From Caulobacter sp048541825 (GTDB lineage: Bacteria > Pseudomonadota > Alphaproteobacteria > Caulobacterales > Caulobacteraceae), in NCBI RefSeq assembly GCF_048541825.1, contig NZ_CP183332.1, positions 1,860,001-1,924,000 on the forward strand: 64,000 nucleotides of DNA, read 5' to 3'. The notes beneath the pieces are model-generated. The model was given only the letters and a program-made list of their open reading frames with translations, searched no databases and was not told where the DNA came from. Positions within the stretch are counted from its first letter, which is position 1; every line of letters starts with the position of its first letter. A program made the position numbers and the translations under genes. Below are positions 41,720 through 50,935 of the stretch, piece after piece.

Positions 41720-43992
41720 TTCGGCTTGAACCGCTTGGAGGTCGGGAAGCCCTTTGGGGCCAGCTTGCCGGCGCTAGCCCGGCGACCGACGAAGCTCTGC
41801 CAATCCGTCCAGTCGCGCCGACGGCCGGCCGAGTCGATCCAGTAGCCGCCTGTCTCGGCGTTGAACGACAGCGCATCGCGCAGGCCGCCCTCGCGATAGG
41901 CCTGCAGCTTGACGCCCTTGCCGCGCGGCATTTCCGGCAGTTCTTCCAGCGGGAAGATCAGGATCTTGCCGTTGTCGCCGACCACGCCCAGCTGGTTGCC
42001 TGTGGCTTCCAGACAGAAGGCCGCGCCCGCCGCATCGACGGTCAGGACCTGCTTGCCAGCCTTGCGATTTGCGAGCGCTTCTTCCTCGGGCATCAGGAAG
42101 CCATAGCCAAGCTTGGAGGCCAAAATGCGTTTGCGGCCGGCCTTGAACGGGAAGACGTCGAGGATCTTCACCTTGTCGTCCAGCTCGATCATCATCCGCA
42201 GCGGCTCGCCATGCCCCCGGGCGCTGGGCAGCTTGTCACAGCCCAGGGTGAAGAAGCGGCCGTCGCTGGAGAAGATCAGCAGCTTGTCGGTGGTCTCGGC
42301 CGGGACCAGGAAGCCCAGTTTGTCGCCTTCCTTGAACTTCAGCTCGGACGGATCCTCGACCTTGCCCTTGGCGGCGCGGATCCAGCCGCGGTCCGACAGG
42401 ATGATGGTGATCGGTTCACGGACGATCATCGCCTCGATGGCCGCTTCGGCGTCAACGAACGGCGCCTCGGCGAAGATCGAACGGCCGACGATCCCGTTCT
42501 GACGGGGCTTGTCCAGCGGGTGCTTGATCTTCAGCAGGGTGGCGCGCACATCGCGCAGGCCTGTACCGACCAGCTTCCACTGCTTCTCGTCGCTGGCCAG
42601 CATGGCAATGATGCCGTCGCGCTCTTCCATCAGCTGCGCGTGCTCGCGGCGGATCTCCATCTCTTCCAGCTTGGCCAACTGGCGCAGGCGGGTGTTGAGG
42701 ATGGCGTCGGCCTGGATGTCCGAAAGCTTGAAGGTCGAGATCAGCTTCTGCTTGGGCTCATCCTCGTAGCGGACGATGCGGATCACCTCGTCGAGATTGA
42801 GGTAGGCGATCAGCAGGCCGTCCAGGATGTGCAGACGGGCTTCGATCTTGGACAGGCGGTGCTTGGCCCGGCGGGTCAGCACCTCGCGGCGGTGGGCCAG
42901 GAAGGCCATCAGCGCTGTCTTCAGGCCCATCACGCCCGGCGTGCCGCGCGCGTCCAGCACGTTCATGTTGACCGGGAAGCGGCTCTCCAGCGCCGAGAGC
43001 TTGAACAGGCTCTCCATCAGCACTTCGGGCTCGACGTTCTTGGACTTGGGCTCAAGAACCAGCCGGATGTCCTCGGCGCTCTCGTCGCGGACGTCGCCCA
43101 GCAGGGCCGCCTTCTTGCTCTCGATCAGATCGGCCAGCTGCTCGACCAGATCCGACTTCTTCACCTGATACGGTATCTCGGTGACGACGATTTGATAGGT
43201 CCCGCGCCCGGTGTCTTCCTTCTCCCACTTGGCGCGAACGCGAACGCCGCCGCGGCCGGTCTCGTAGGTTTCAAGCAGGCTCTCGCGCGGTTCGACGATG
43301 ATGCCGCCGGTCGGGAAGTCGGGACCCGGGATGCGTTCCAGCAGGTCGGCGGTCGTCGCCTCGGGGCGGCTGAGCAGCAGCAGACAGCCGTCGATCAGCT
43401 CGGCGGCGTTGTGCGGCGGGATCGAGGTGGCCATGCCGACCGCGATGCCCGACGAGCCGTTGGCCAGCAGGTTGGGGAAGCCCGACGGCAAAACCACCGG
43501 TTCCTCGTCCTGGCCGTCATAGGTGGGCCGGAAATCGACCGCGTCCTCGTCGATGCCGTCCAGCAGCAGCGTCGCCGCCGTGGTCATCCGGCATTCGGTG
43601 TAACGCATGGCCGCAGCGTTATCGCCGTCGATATTGCCGAAATTGCCCTGGCCCTCGACCAGCGGAATGCGCTGGGCGAAGTCCTGGGCCAGGCGCACCA
43701 GGGCGTCATAGATCGACTGGTCGCCGTGCGGGTGGAAGTTACCCATCACCTCGCCGACCACCTTGGCGCACTTGCGCGCGGCGGCCTCGGGGTTCAGGCG
43801 CATGTTGTTCATCGCGTACAGCACGCGACGGTGGACGGGCTTGAGGCCGTCGCGCACGTCCGGCAGGGCCCGCGAACTGATCGTCGAGAGGGCATAGGCC
43901 AGATAGCGGCGCGACAGGGCTTCTGTCAGCGGCTCGTCGAGGATGCGGTCGCCGTCGCCAGGACCGCCGGGGGGAAGGACAGGTTTGTTCAT
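41716..43992 (-). CDS. parC: DNA topoisomerase IV subunit A
   Basis: Decatenating type II topoisomerase subunit that cleaves and rejoins DNA during chromosome segregation. 758 residues: N-terminal cleavage domain with ALSTISSRALPDVRDGLKPV, the winged-helix region NFHPHGDQSIYDALVRLAQ and catalytic Tyr Y131 (AMRYTEC), then coiled-coil and C-terminal beta-pinwheel blades (SDGRFFTLGCDKLPS, GDNGKILIFPLEELPEMPRG). The quinolone-region position equal to E. coli Ser80 is Gln. The short C-terminal domain marks it as ParC rather than GyrA. Confidence 0.96.
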   Translation of the reverse strand: MNKPVLPPGGPGDGDRILDEPLTEALSRRYLAYALSTISSRALPDVRDGLKPVHRRVLYAMNNMRLNPEAAARKCAKVVGEVMGNFHPHGDQSIYDALVRLAQDFAQRIPLVEGQGNFGNIDGDNAAAMRYTECRMTTAATLLLDGIDEDAVDFRPTYDGQDEEPVVLPSGFPNLLANGSSGIAVGMATSIPPHNAAELIDGCLLLLSRPEATTADLLERIPGPDFPTGGIIVEPRESLLETYETGRGGVRVRAKWEKEDTGRGTYQIVVTEIPYQVKKSDLVEQLADLIESKKAALLGDVRDESAEDIRLVLEPKSKNVEPEVLMESLFKLSALESRFPVNMNVLDARGTPGVMGLKTALMAFLAHRREVLTRRAKHRLSKIEARLHILDGLLIAYLNLDEVIRIVRYEDEPKQKLISTFKLSDIQADAILNTRLRQLAKLEEMEIRREHAQLMEERDGIIAMLASDEKQWKLVGTGLRDVRATLLKIKHPLDKPRQNGIVGRSIFAEAPFVDAEAAIEAMIVREPITIILSDRGWIRAAKGKVEDPSELKFKEGDKLGFLVPAETTDKLLIFSSDGRFFTLGCDKLPSARGHGEPLRMMIELDDKVKILDVFPFKAGRKRILASKLGYGFLMPEEEALANRKAGKQVLTVDAAGAAFCLEATGNQLGVVGDNGKILIFPLEELPEMPRGKGVKLQAYREGGLRDALSFNAETGGYWIDSAGRRRDWTDWQSFVGRRASAGKLAPKGFPTSKRFKPK

Positions 43993-44144
43993 GAGGAGGA
44001 ATCGTTACCGGGCTCGCATCCTAGCAGATGTCGGGCGGGCGATTCGACGTCTTTGGCGCGCCGTGACGCACCTCGGATGGCGGATGTTGCGCGAGATGAA
44101 AGAACGGCGTTATCGTTGACGTTGCAAATCGGCCGGGGCTACCG

Positions 44145-44780
44145 ATGAATCCGTTCTCGAGCGACAAGGCGCCGTATGCGATCGCCTTGCTGATTTCGGC
44201 TCTGGGCTGGGCGTTCGCCACACTCCACGGCGGCATGCAGGACTCCCTGGTGGCGACCTATGCCGTCGATCGGAAGGGCTCGACCGTCTCGGGCACGGTC
44301 ACCAATCTCTCCAAGACCAAGCCGATTGGTCCGGTTCGTTTCACGCTGGGCTGCGGCGCCGGGCGCGAGTGCCTCTCCGGCGACAACAAGTTCGTCAGCA
44401 TGCCGCCCACCGGTGCGGCCTACGACGCGGGCGACTCCCCGGATGGCGCCAATGGCTTCCTCAATCCGTCGAGGATTTCCGTGGAGTTCCTTGTGTCACT
44501 GCCCCCTGGCGGCTCGATCCGGGTGGTCGCCAAGACGCTGAATGATGACCCGGTTCATCTGATGCTGAACCCCAACAGCGCCAAGCCAGAGGCCGTCTAC
44601 ATGCTCCCCGCCAGCCATCCGGGCGCGTGGTTCTTTCATCGCTACTATCTCATCGTCCTGACCGTGATGAGCCTGTTTCTGGTCAGCTTCGTGGCCTGGC
44701 TCGCCCACGGTTTGCTGACGCCAAAACCCCAGCCCGAAGGATCATCAAACGATGCGAAACCTTCTGCCAGCAACGCTTAG
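44145..44780 (+). CDS. two-helix membrane protein of unknown function
   Basis: A 211-residue protein with an N-terminal helix (YAIALLISALGWAFATLHG), an extracytoplasmic beta-rich domain of about 130 residues with one Cys pair (LGCGAGRECLSG), and a C-terminal helix (YYLIVLTVMSLFLVSFVAWLAHG). The domain reads like an Ig-type fold (GSTVSGTVTNLSKTKPIGPVRFTL). I do not recognise a family. It overlaps the next gene by 29 bases, so the two likely work together. Confidence 0.72.
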   Translation: MNPFSSDKAPYAIALLISALGWAFATLHGGMQDSLVATYAVDRKGSTVSGTVTNLSKTKPIGPVRFTLGCGAGRECLSGDNKFVSMPPTGAAYDAGDSPDGANGFLNPSRISVEFLVSLPPGGSIRVVAKTLNDDPVHLMLNPNSAKPEAVYMLPASHPGAWFFHRYYLIVLTVMSLFLVSFVAWLAHGLLTPKPQPEGSSNDAKPSASNA

Positions 44781-45480
44781 TCTCGCCCTTGTCCCGGCCG
44801 TGGTCGCGGCGCAAACCGTCGAAACCATAGCTATCCGGGTGCGCGGCCCGAGCGGCAAGGCCGTGCCAAGCAAGATCTTCATCCGCAAGGACGGTGTCCT
44901 TCAAACCGCCGCCGTTGAAACCGACGCCAACGGCGAGCGGACCCTCTATGACCAGAAATGCGACAACCGGATCGAGTTCCGGGCCAAGCCGAACGGCTCG
45001 TTCTTCGCCGGTTCTGGCGAATGGCTGAAGTGCGTGTCCTCGCCGGTGGAAATTCGGGTGCCCCAGAATGGGGTGACGAGCAGCATCGCCAGCGCCCTGA
45101 CCCAGAGCTTTCCGGCATCCATCGCCCAACGGCGGGACGCCCTGCAGGCCGCTCTGGATACCGGAGACACCAGCGCGGCGCGCGCCGCCGCCTATGATCT
45201 GTCGGTTTACTTCCGCCTGGCCGGACAGCAGGACGAGGCCAAGGCGATGGCGGCCGTGGTCGTCGACCAGAGCGTCGCTTCGCTCAGCGAGCAGGGCGTC
45301 ACCATGCCCGAAGCCCCGCTGATCTACGACGCGCAACAGAGGGTCTATGTCTCGACGCCCGCGACGCTGGACGCCCTCAGGCAATTCCAGATCGAGGCCG
45401 GCATTCGCGAACCCTCGGAGAAATCCCGGCCTCAGTGGGATCTGCGGACAATGTCCGCCATCTCGGCCAAAGAGAAGTAG
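44752..45480 (+). CDS. secreted protein of unknown function, partner of the upstream membrane protein
   Basis: A 242-residue periplasmic protein: signal peptide NLLPATLSLALVPAVVAAQ, a beta-sandwich-like part (VETIAIRVRGPSGKAVPSKI, FIRKDGVLQTAAVETDANGE) resembling carboxypeptidase-regulatory-type domains, then a helical half (QRRDALQAALDTGDTSAARAAAYDL) with a TPR-like look. No named family recognised. It starts inside the end of the upstream gene and ends 27 bases before the convergent phoD stop. Confidence 0.72.
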   Translation: MRNLLPATLSLALVPAVVAAQTVETIAIRVRGPSGKAVPSKIFIRKDGVLQTAAVETDANGERTLYDQKCDNRIEFRAKPNGSFFAGSGEWLKCVSSPVEIRVPQNGVTSSIASALTQSFPASIAQRRDALQAALDTGDTSAARAAAYDLSVYFRLAGQQDEAKAMAAVVVDQSVASLSEQGVTMPEAPLIYDAQQRVYVSTPATLDALRQFQIEAGIREPSEKSRPQWDLRTMSAISAKEK

Positions 45481-45507
45481 CGCCGAGGCTATTCCACATT
45501 CGACAGG

Positions 45508-47097
45508 CTAGACGGTCGCGAGACGCGGATTTCCGGCTTCGACCGCCAGCTTGGCGCGCGTGGTCAGCTTGCCATCGCGGCGGGTGATGGCGTCCAGCAC
45601 CTTGAACTCGGTCGTCCAGCGCTCCGGCGTGACGTCACAGATGGCGTAGCCGCGCTGGGCGTTGTTGAACTTCAGCTGCGGATTGACCGCCTGGATCTTG
45701 GCCATGTCCTCGCGCTGGTCGACGCCATCGCCACTGGACGAGATTGAGGTGATGACAAACTCGGTCCCGATCGGCGCGCCTTCGGGATTAGCCCCGTCCA
45801 GATGCAGCTCGCCGGCATAGTTCTGGTGCTCGTCGCCGGTCAGCACGATCGGATTGGCGATCTTGCGGTCGCGGATCTGCTTGAGCAGGCGGTTGCGCGG
45901 CGAACGATAGCCCGCCCAGGAGTCCGGATTGACCGCCGAGCCCGCGCCCGGATCGCGGTCCAGGTCCATCACCATGATCTGCTGGGCCAGCACGTTCCAG
46001 CGCGCCTTGGACGCCGAGAGGCCGTCGAGCAGCCACTTTTCCTGCTTCAGGCCCAGCACCTCGGCCTTGGCGGCCTCGATCTCGGCGCAGGTCCCGAACT
46101 TGTCGCCGCAGGGCTGGTTGGTGCGGAACTGACGGGTGTCGAGCAGGTTCAGATCCATCAGCCCGCCAAAGCTGGCGCGGCGATAGAGCTGGATCGTTGT
46201 GCCGACGGGAAAGCTGCTGGGCCGCAGCGGCATGTTCTCGAAATAGGCCTGGACCGCCGCCTGCCGGCGCAGGTTGAAGATCTTTGGGTCAACGCCGTCC
46301 TGATCCAGATCGGCGACCCAGTTGTTGTCGGTCTCGTGGTCGTCCCAGACCACGAACCACGGCGCGGCGGCGTGGGCGGCCTGCAGGTCGGCGTCCATCT
46401 TGTACTGGGCGTAGCGGCGACGATAGTCGTCGAGGCTGTAGATCTCGCCGCCGAAATGCTGGCGCACGTTCTCGACCGGGCCCCGGGCGCTGTTCCAGAC
46501 GCGGTTGCCGCGACCCTCATAGATGTAGTCGCCGTAGCAGAACACGAAGTCGGGATTGTCCTCGGCCAGACGGCGGTGGGCGGTGTAATAGCCCTGCTCG
46601 TACTGCTGGCAGCCGGCGACGGCGAAGCGGACGCGATCCACGGTCGAACCCAGGGCCGGCGTTGTGCGCGCCCGGCCCGTCAGGCTGCGCTCCCTGCCCG
46701 CCACGAAGCGGTACCAGTAGTCACGGCCGGCCTCCAGGCCACCGACCTCGACGTGAACGGCATGAGCCAGTTCGGGCATGGCCACCGCGACGCCCTTGGC
46801 GACCACGGTCCTGAAGCCGGCATCGCTGGCCACTTCCCACGACACTTCCACCGGCTGGGCGGGCATGCCATGGCCGATCTCCAGCGGCTCCGGCGCCAGA
46901 CGCGTCCAGATCACGAAACCGTCCGACTGCGGATCACCCGAGGCGACACCCAGCTGGAACGGATAGATCGAATAGACCGGCTGGGCCATCGCCCGGCCGC
47001 TGATCAGCGGGATCGACAGGGCGGTCGCGGCGACCGCGCCAAAAGCGGCCAAGGCGCGCCGGCGCGACAAGGCGTAGCGATCGAGCAGAATGGACAT
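45508..47097 (-). CDS. phoD: alkaline phosphatase D
   Basis: A 529-residue exported phosphodiesterase/phosphatase of the PhoD family using Fe3+ and Ca2+. Tat signal ALSRRRALAAFGAVAATALS; family blocks LGVASGDPQSDGFVIWTRL, VAGCQQYEQGYYTAHRRLAE, FCYGDYIYEG, WDDHETDNNW (metal ligands), LLDTRQFRTNQPC and VLTGDEHQNYAGEL. Together with the PhoX-family gene at 1166 and the phytase at 62284 it adds to organic-phosphate scavenging. Only a single GTCAC half-site was seen upstream, so PhoB control is not shown. Confidence 0.95.
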   Translation of the reverse strand: MSILLDRYALSRRRALAAFGAVAATALSIPLISGRAMAQPVYSIYPFQLGVASGDPQSDGFVIWTRLAPEPLEIGHGMPAQPVEVSWEVASDAGFRTVVAKGVAVAMPELAHAVHVEVGGLEAGRDYWYRFVAGRERSLTGRARTTPALGSTVDRVRFAVAGCQQYEQGYYTAHRRLAEDNPDFVFCYGDYIYEGRGNRVWNSARGPVENVRQHFGGEIYSLDDYRRRYAQYKMDADLQAAHAAAPWFVVWDDHETDNNWVADLDQDGVDPKIFNLRRQAAVQAYFENMPLRPSSFPVGTTIQLYRRASFGGLMDLNLLDTRQFRTNQPCGDKFGTCAEIEAAKAEVLGLKQEKWLLDGLSASKARWNVLAQQIMVMDLDRDPGAGSAVNPDSWAGYRSPRNRLLKQIRDRKIANPIVLTGDEHQNYAGELHLDGANPEGAPIGTEFVITSISSSGDGVDQREDMAKIQAVNPQLKFNNAQRGYAICDVTPERWTTEFKVLDAITRRDGKLTTRAKLAVEAGNPRLATV

Positions 47098-47146
47098 CGG
47101 CGACTCCTTGAGCAGACTTGGCGATATCGCGCCTTTGTGACGGTTC

Positions 47147-47878
47147 TTAAAGCCGCCCCGCCTCGTTCAGCCGGTCCAGCAGCCACGTGCGCGTCGGCGG
47201 CAGCGGTCGGTTCAGCGGTCCGAACACGAACTGCTCCAGAAAGTGGCCGGTGATGTCCAGCCCCGCCTTCACGTCGCCCTCCGCCAGTCCGCCCTGGGCC
47301 GACAGCAGGAACGGCGGCAGCGGCAACAGCTTGTCCCTGTAGGGCTCGCCCGCCGCGCGGCTGACGGCGCGGCCGGTGCGGGGGCTGACATAGATCAGGT
47401 CATCGAAGCTGCCGGTCGCCGCGCACTTGGACAGGTCCAGACCAAAGCCCAGCTCCTGCAACAGCCCGGCCTCATAGCGCACATAGACCGCAGGCCAGAT
47501 GTCGGGGATCTGCAGCACGCCGATCAGGGCCTCCAGCGCATGGAAGGCGCCGGGATGGGCCTCGCGCTCGGGCAAGGCGCCGGCGGCCAGCGAGGCGGCC
47601 GACGACAGACCGGCCAGGGCCAGCGGATCGTCGAACAGCGACGCCACCCCCTCGCCCATCGGCTCCAGCGTGGCCGCGCCCAGTTGATCGGACATCCGGG
47701 CCCGATAGCGGGCGATCACCCGCGAGCCCGGCTGCAGGAACGGCTTCATCCGCCGCGAGGCCGCCCCCGCCACATGGGCGGCGAACTTGCCGTGCTGCTC
47801 GGTCAGCAGCTCGACGATGGCGCCGGTCTCGCCATGGATGCGCGCCGACAGCACCAGGGCCTCGTCTTCCCACTCCAT
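47147..47878 (-). CDS. recO: DNA repair protein RecO
   Basis: Recombination mediator that loads RecA with RecR at gaps. 243 residues: N-terminal OB fold with EWEDEALVLSARIHGETGAIVELLTEQHG and the helical C-terminal part (LLQELGFGLDLSKCAATG). Only one Cys of the zinc motif seen in some homologues remains, common in alphaproteobacteria. The start codon abuts the nat stop codon (one after the other), so recO is in the era-nat-recO transcript. Confidence 0.93.
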   Translation of the reverse strand: MEWEDEALVLSARIHGETGAIVELLTEQHGKFAAHVAGAASRRMKPFLQPGSRVIARYRARMSDQLGAATLEPMGEGVASLFDDPLALAGLSSAASLAAGALPEREAHPGAFHALEALIGVLQIPDIWPAVYVRYEAGLLQELGFGLDLSKCAATGSFDDLIYVSPRTGRAVSRAAGEPYRDKLLPLPPFLLSAQGGLAEGDVKAGLDITGHFLEQFVFGPLNRPLPPTRTWLLDRLNEAGRL

Positions 47879-48748
47879 CTAGGCCTGCGTCCCCCATGCC
47901 ACGATCTTTTTCAGCACCGGGCGCCAGTCGGCCTCGACCGGCAGGCCGATGACGTCGCGCAGGGTGGCTTCCAGCTCATCGACCGACAGGTCGCGCTGCT
48001 CGACCAGGGCGCCGGTCTGATCACGATGGGTCAGGCGGTTGTTCTTGAGGGCATAGCGCGCGGTCGGCGTCGTGCGCCCCACTGTCATGCTCCAGGTGAA
48101 GTGCGACGAGGGATGGGTGTAGGTGAAGTAGTTGACCTGTTCGTAGTCGACATCGGCCCAGGCGCCCTTGGCCACCTGATAGAGCGGCGCCCAGTTGCCC
48201 GACAGATTGGCCTGCACCTGCCGCTCGGCCACGCCGTCGTGGCCGGCGTCGACGATGCGGAGCTGGCCGTTGGGGCTGTCCTGGATCTCGTCGGAAAACA
48301 GGCGCAGCGGCGCGGTCAGCACGCAGCCGCCAAAGCCGGCGTCAGCCAGCCAGGTCTCGCCGTCGATCTCCACGCCCAGCACCATGTGCGAGCGCGGCCG
48401 GGGCGGCGCTCCGACCGGCGCCATCCACAGCACCCGGGCCATCAGGCCCTCGACGCTGAAGCCGACGGCGGTCAGCACCCGCTTGAGAAGGCCGTTCTGT
48501 TCATAGCAATAGCCGCCCCGCCCGGCTGCGATCAGCTTGGCGTCGATGGTCGCCGGATCGATCGAAATCCCGCGCGCCAGCAGCACGTCAAGGTTCTCGA
48601 ACGGGATGGCGTCCGGGTGCTTCTGGGTGATGGCCCGCAGGACGGCCAGGGTCGGCTCGCGCGGGCCGTCATAACCGATCCGCGCGAAATAGGCGTCGAG
48701 GTCGACCGCCGGGGCGGCCGGGGAAAAGGCGTTTTGGATCTGGCTCAC
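47879..48748 (-). CDS. nat: arylamine N-acetyltransferase
   Basis: Acetyl-CoA-dependent acetylation of arylamines and hydrazines. 289 residues with the full catalytic triad C81 (RGGYCYEQN), H121 (RSHMVLGV) and D136 (WLADAGFGG), and N-terminal PFENLDVLL. GTG start at 48746-48748. It is inserted between era and recO, which are directly adjacent in most proteobacteria, and is in frame with the operon direction, so it is probably cotranscribed. Confidence 0.94.
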   Translation of the reverse strand: MSQIQNAFSPAAPAVDLDAYFARIGYDGPREPTLAVLRAITQKHPDAIPFENLDVLLARGISIDPATIDAKLIAAGRGGYCYEQNGLLKRVLTAVGFSVEGLMARVLWMAPVGAPPRPRSHMVLGVEIDGETWLADAGFGGCVLTAPLRLFSDEIQDSPNGQLRIVDAGHDGVAERQVQANLSGNWAPLYQVAKGAWADVDYEQVNYFTYTHPSSHFTWSMTVGRTTPTARYALKNNRLTHRDQTGALVEQRDLSVDELEATLRDVIGLPVEADWRPVLKKIVAWGTQA

Positions 48749-48844
48749 TGGGGGCGATATTCCCGGTATGTTCTCACCCGTTAGGACAGCCTGCCAGCGA
48801 TCAAGTCAAGAGCCGCGCCGCTGTCAGGGCGGCGCGGTTGCTTG

Positions 48845-49801
48845 TCAGACGTCGAAGTCCAGGCCCATGGAACTGAACAGGCCCCGTTCCTCGGCCCAGT
48901 TTTCCTTGACCTTCACGTGCAGGAACAGGTGCACCTTGCGATCGAGAATGTCGCACAGCTCCTCGCGCGAGGCCTGGCCGATCCATTTCAGGGTCTGGCC
49001 GCCCTTGCCCAGCACGATGGCGCGCTGGCCGTCGCGTTCGACATAGATGGTCTGCTCGATGCGGGCGCTGCCGTCGGCGCGTTCCTCGAAGGCGGTGGTC
49101 TCCACCGAAGCGGCATAGGGCAGCTCCTCGTGGACGCGCAGATAGATCTTCTCGCGGGTGATCTCGGCGGCCAGCAGGCGGGCCGGCAGGTCGGCGGTCT
49201 GGTCTTCCGGATACAGCCACGGGCTTTCCGGCATGGCGGAGGCCAGGCGCTCCATCAGGTCGTCGACGCCCGCGCCGGTGGCGGCGCTGATCATGAAGAC
49301 CTCGGAATAGACGCCGGTGTCGAACAGCTCCTGCGTCACCTTCAGCAGGGTGTCGCGCTTGACGCCGTCGATCTTGTTCAGAGCCAGGATCACCTGGCGA
49401 TTGGCGGTCTTCAGGCCCTCGATGATGGTCTGGACGTCCTGCACCGAGCGGTGCTCGGCGGGCGTGGCCTTGTTCTCGTTTGAGGCCAGCTCAGCCTGGA
49501 CGTCGATCAGGTGGACGGTGACCTCGGCCTGCTCCGAGCCGTTCCAGGCGGAGCGGACCATGGCGCGGTCCAGGCGGCGGCGCGGGCTGAAGATGCCGGG
49601 GGTGTCGACCAGGATGATCTGGGCGTCGCCGTGCATGGCCACGCCGCGCACCGGAAAGCGCGTCGTCTGCACCTTCTGGGTGACGATCGAGACCTTGGCC
49701 CCGACCATGCGGTTGACCAGGGTGGACTTGCCGGCATTGGGCGCGCCGATGATCGCGGCGAAACCGGCGCGGGTGGTCTTTTGAGGTGTTGTGTCAGTCA
49801 T
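48845..49801 (-). CDS. era: GTPase Era
   Basis: Essential GTPase that binds 16S rRNA near its 3' end in 30S maturation. 318 residues: P-loop GAPNAGKS (19-26), switch region with TTRFPVRGVAM, DTPG in ILVDTPGIFSPR, NKID (G4) and a C-terminal KH domain (REKIYLRVHEELPYAASVET, VLGKGGQTLKWIGQASREEL). ATG 49799-49801; the frame continues open upstream into repeat sequence but is not family-like. rnc, commonly just upstream, is absent. Confidence 0.96.
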   Translation of the reverse strand: MTDTTPQKTTRAGFAAIIGAPNAGKSTLVNRMVGAKVSIVTQKVQTTRFPVRGVAMHGDAQIILVDTPGIFSPRRRLDRAMVRSAWNGSEQAEVTVHLIDVQAELASNENKATPAEHRSVQDVQTIIEGLKTANRQVILALNKIDGVKRDTLLKVTQELFDTGVYSEVFMISAATGAGVDDLMERLASAMPESPWLYPEDQTADLPARLLAAEITREKIYLRVHEELPYAASVETTAFEERADGSARIEQTIYVERDGQRAIVLGKGGQTLKWIGQASREELCDILDRKVHLFLHVKVKENWAEERGLFSSMGLDFDV

Positions 49802-49928
49802 TGCGGGTGCGTGTAGCACAGCAGGGCCGGGATTCCTCCCCCTGATGGGGCTGGGGGCGGGAGGATGGCGTTTCGAGGTGGTGAGCGGGCGATGCGAGAG
49901 GCTGTTGGGGGTGGTGAGCGGCCCTCGG

Positions 49929-50166
49929 AACCCCTCTCTCATAGAGAGAGGGGGGGGGCCGCCGCGAAGCGGTGGGAGGGTGAGAGGTTACAGCCTCTCG
50001 GAACCTAGCTCTGTGAAGCCGGCGGGTGGCCAGTTCTTGTCCGGAGTGAGCGTGAACGTGTTGGGAATAGCGGAATGGGCCGGGACCTTTCGGAACCGGT
50101 GAAACCTCTCACCCTCCCACCGCCTCCGGCGGCGGGCCCCTCCCTCTCTCTATGAGAGAGGGTTTC
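49929..50166. repeat. pair of about 64-bp repeats in inverted orientation
   Basis: The left copy (about 49929-49991) and the right copy (about 50101-50166) are near-identical inverted repeats. Each contains a hairpin with arms CCTCTCTC and GAGAGAGG, a GC-rich middle and GGTGGGAGGGTGAGAGGTT at the end. They are separated by about 110 bases. Confidence 0.8.
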
Positions 50167-50236
50167 AAAACGTCCGCAATGGGTCGAAAGCCCCCCTTGG
50201 GCTCCCTCACATAAGCGGACGCCCCGGCGTCCCGCT

Positions 50237-50387
50237 CATCCTTAAATCTCTTGGAGGCTGCAGCGTGCCGGTCTGTCCAGGTTGGTCAAGGACTGGCCTG
50301 CGGCCAGCCGCTCCGCGGCGGCGCGAAGCGCCGTCCTTGAGCAACCTGGTCAGACCGGCGATCGTCTCGCCGTGAGATTTAAGGATG
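50237..50387. repeat. about 57-bp imperfect inverted repeat
   Basis: The left arm (50237-50293) starts CATCCTTAAATCTC and ends GGTCAAGGAC. The right arm (50333-50387) is its imperfect complement, starting GTCCTTGAGC and ending GAGATTTAAGGATG. A GC-rich loop of about 39 bases lies between. Confidence 0.75.
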
Positions 50388-50433
50388 GCTCCCTTCGGCG
50401 CGAAGGCGGGCGGGACGCCACTCCACCAAATCA

Positions 50434-50568
50434 CCGTCATTCCCGCCCTTGTGGCGGGAACCCCTGTTTCAGCTCATACGCGAAGCGCCAGCGAAGTGCG
50501 CGCGCACTTCGCCCCTCCCGTACCTGCGGCGGACGGAGGGGTTCCCGCCACAAGGGCGGGAATGACGG
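50434..50568. repeat. perfect 31-bp inverted repeat
   Basis: The arms 50434-50464 and 50538-50568 are exact complements over 31 bases. Each arm contains a nested hairpin TTCCCGCC-CTTGT-GGCGGGAA. This resembles a dispersed extragenic palindrome or a MITE-like element. No target duplication was identified. Confidence 0.8.
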
Positions 50569-50695
50569 GAGCTATGGGGATTGGCAGTAGTGCATCCCCG
50601 TTCTTCCCAGAGCAAACCTGAGCAAAATCAACCACTTGTAAGAGACTTAATCGCGCCCATCAGACGCGCTGAAACCGCCCGCATAATCAATCTCA

Positions 50696-50935
50696 CCTGA
50701 CAGCAGGGGAAGGGCGCACGTACGGCGACCGTTGCGGCTGTCAGGGGTGGTCGAGCGGGAAGCGTCCGTCGGCCGTCGTCGAAGGCCCGGCAGGGTCTGG
50801 TGGAGCGGATCGGTTCTTGCGGGGGCCGAACGCGTTGAAGCCGGACCGGGACCGCCGGGAACTCCCTTGGGCGACGTCCGCACGATGCGCAGCAGGCATG
50901 GGCTGAAATCGCCCATGCGGTCTGGACGGGGTCGC
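50696..50935. ncRNA. candidate structured RNA (unrecognised family)
   Basis: Nested stems: CCTGACAGC (50696-50704) / GCTGTCAGG (50737-50745) with an inner ACGG-CGA-CCGT; then GCGAC-GTCC (50871-50879) pairing in order with GGAC (50924-50927) and GTCGC (50931-50935) around an 8-bp hairpin GCATGGGC (50896-50903) / GCCCATGC (50911-50918). Nesting of this kind is more than expected for plain spacer, but strand, ends and family are unknown; it could also be 3' untranslated structure of the MFS mRNA. Confidence 0.3.

Noticed and set aside
41587..44148. An 853-codon plus-strand open frame opposite parC
   Set aside because: It is the antisense shadow of parC in a GC-rich genome; the minus strand encodes an intact ParC with all catalytic motifs.
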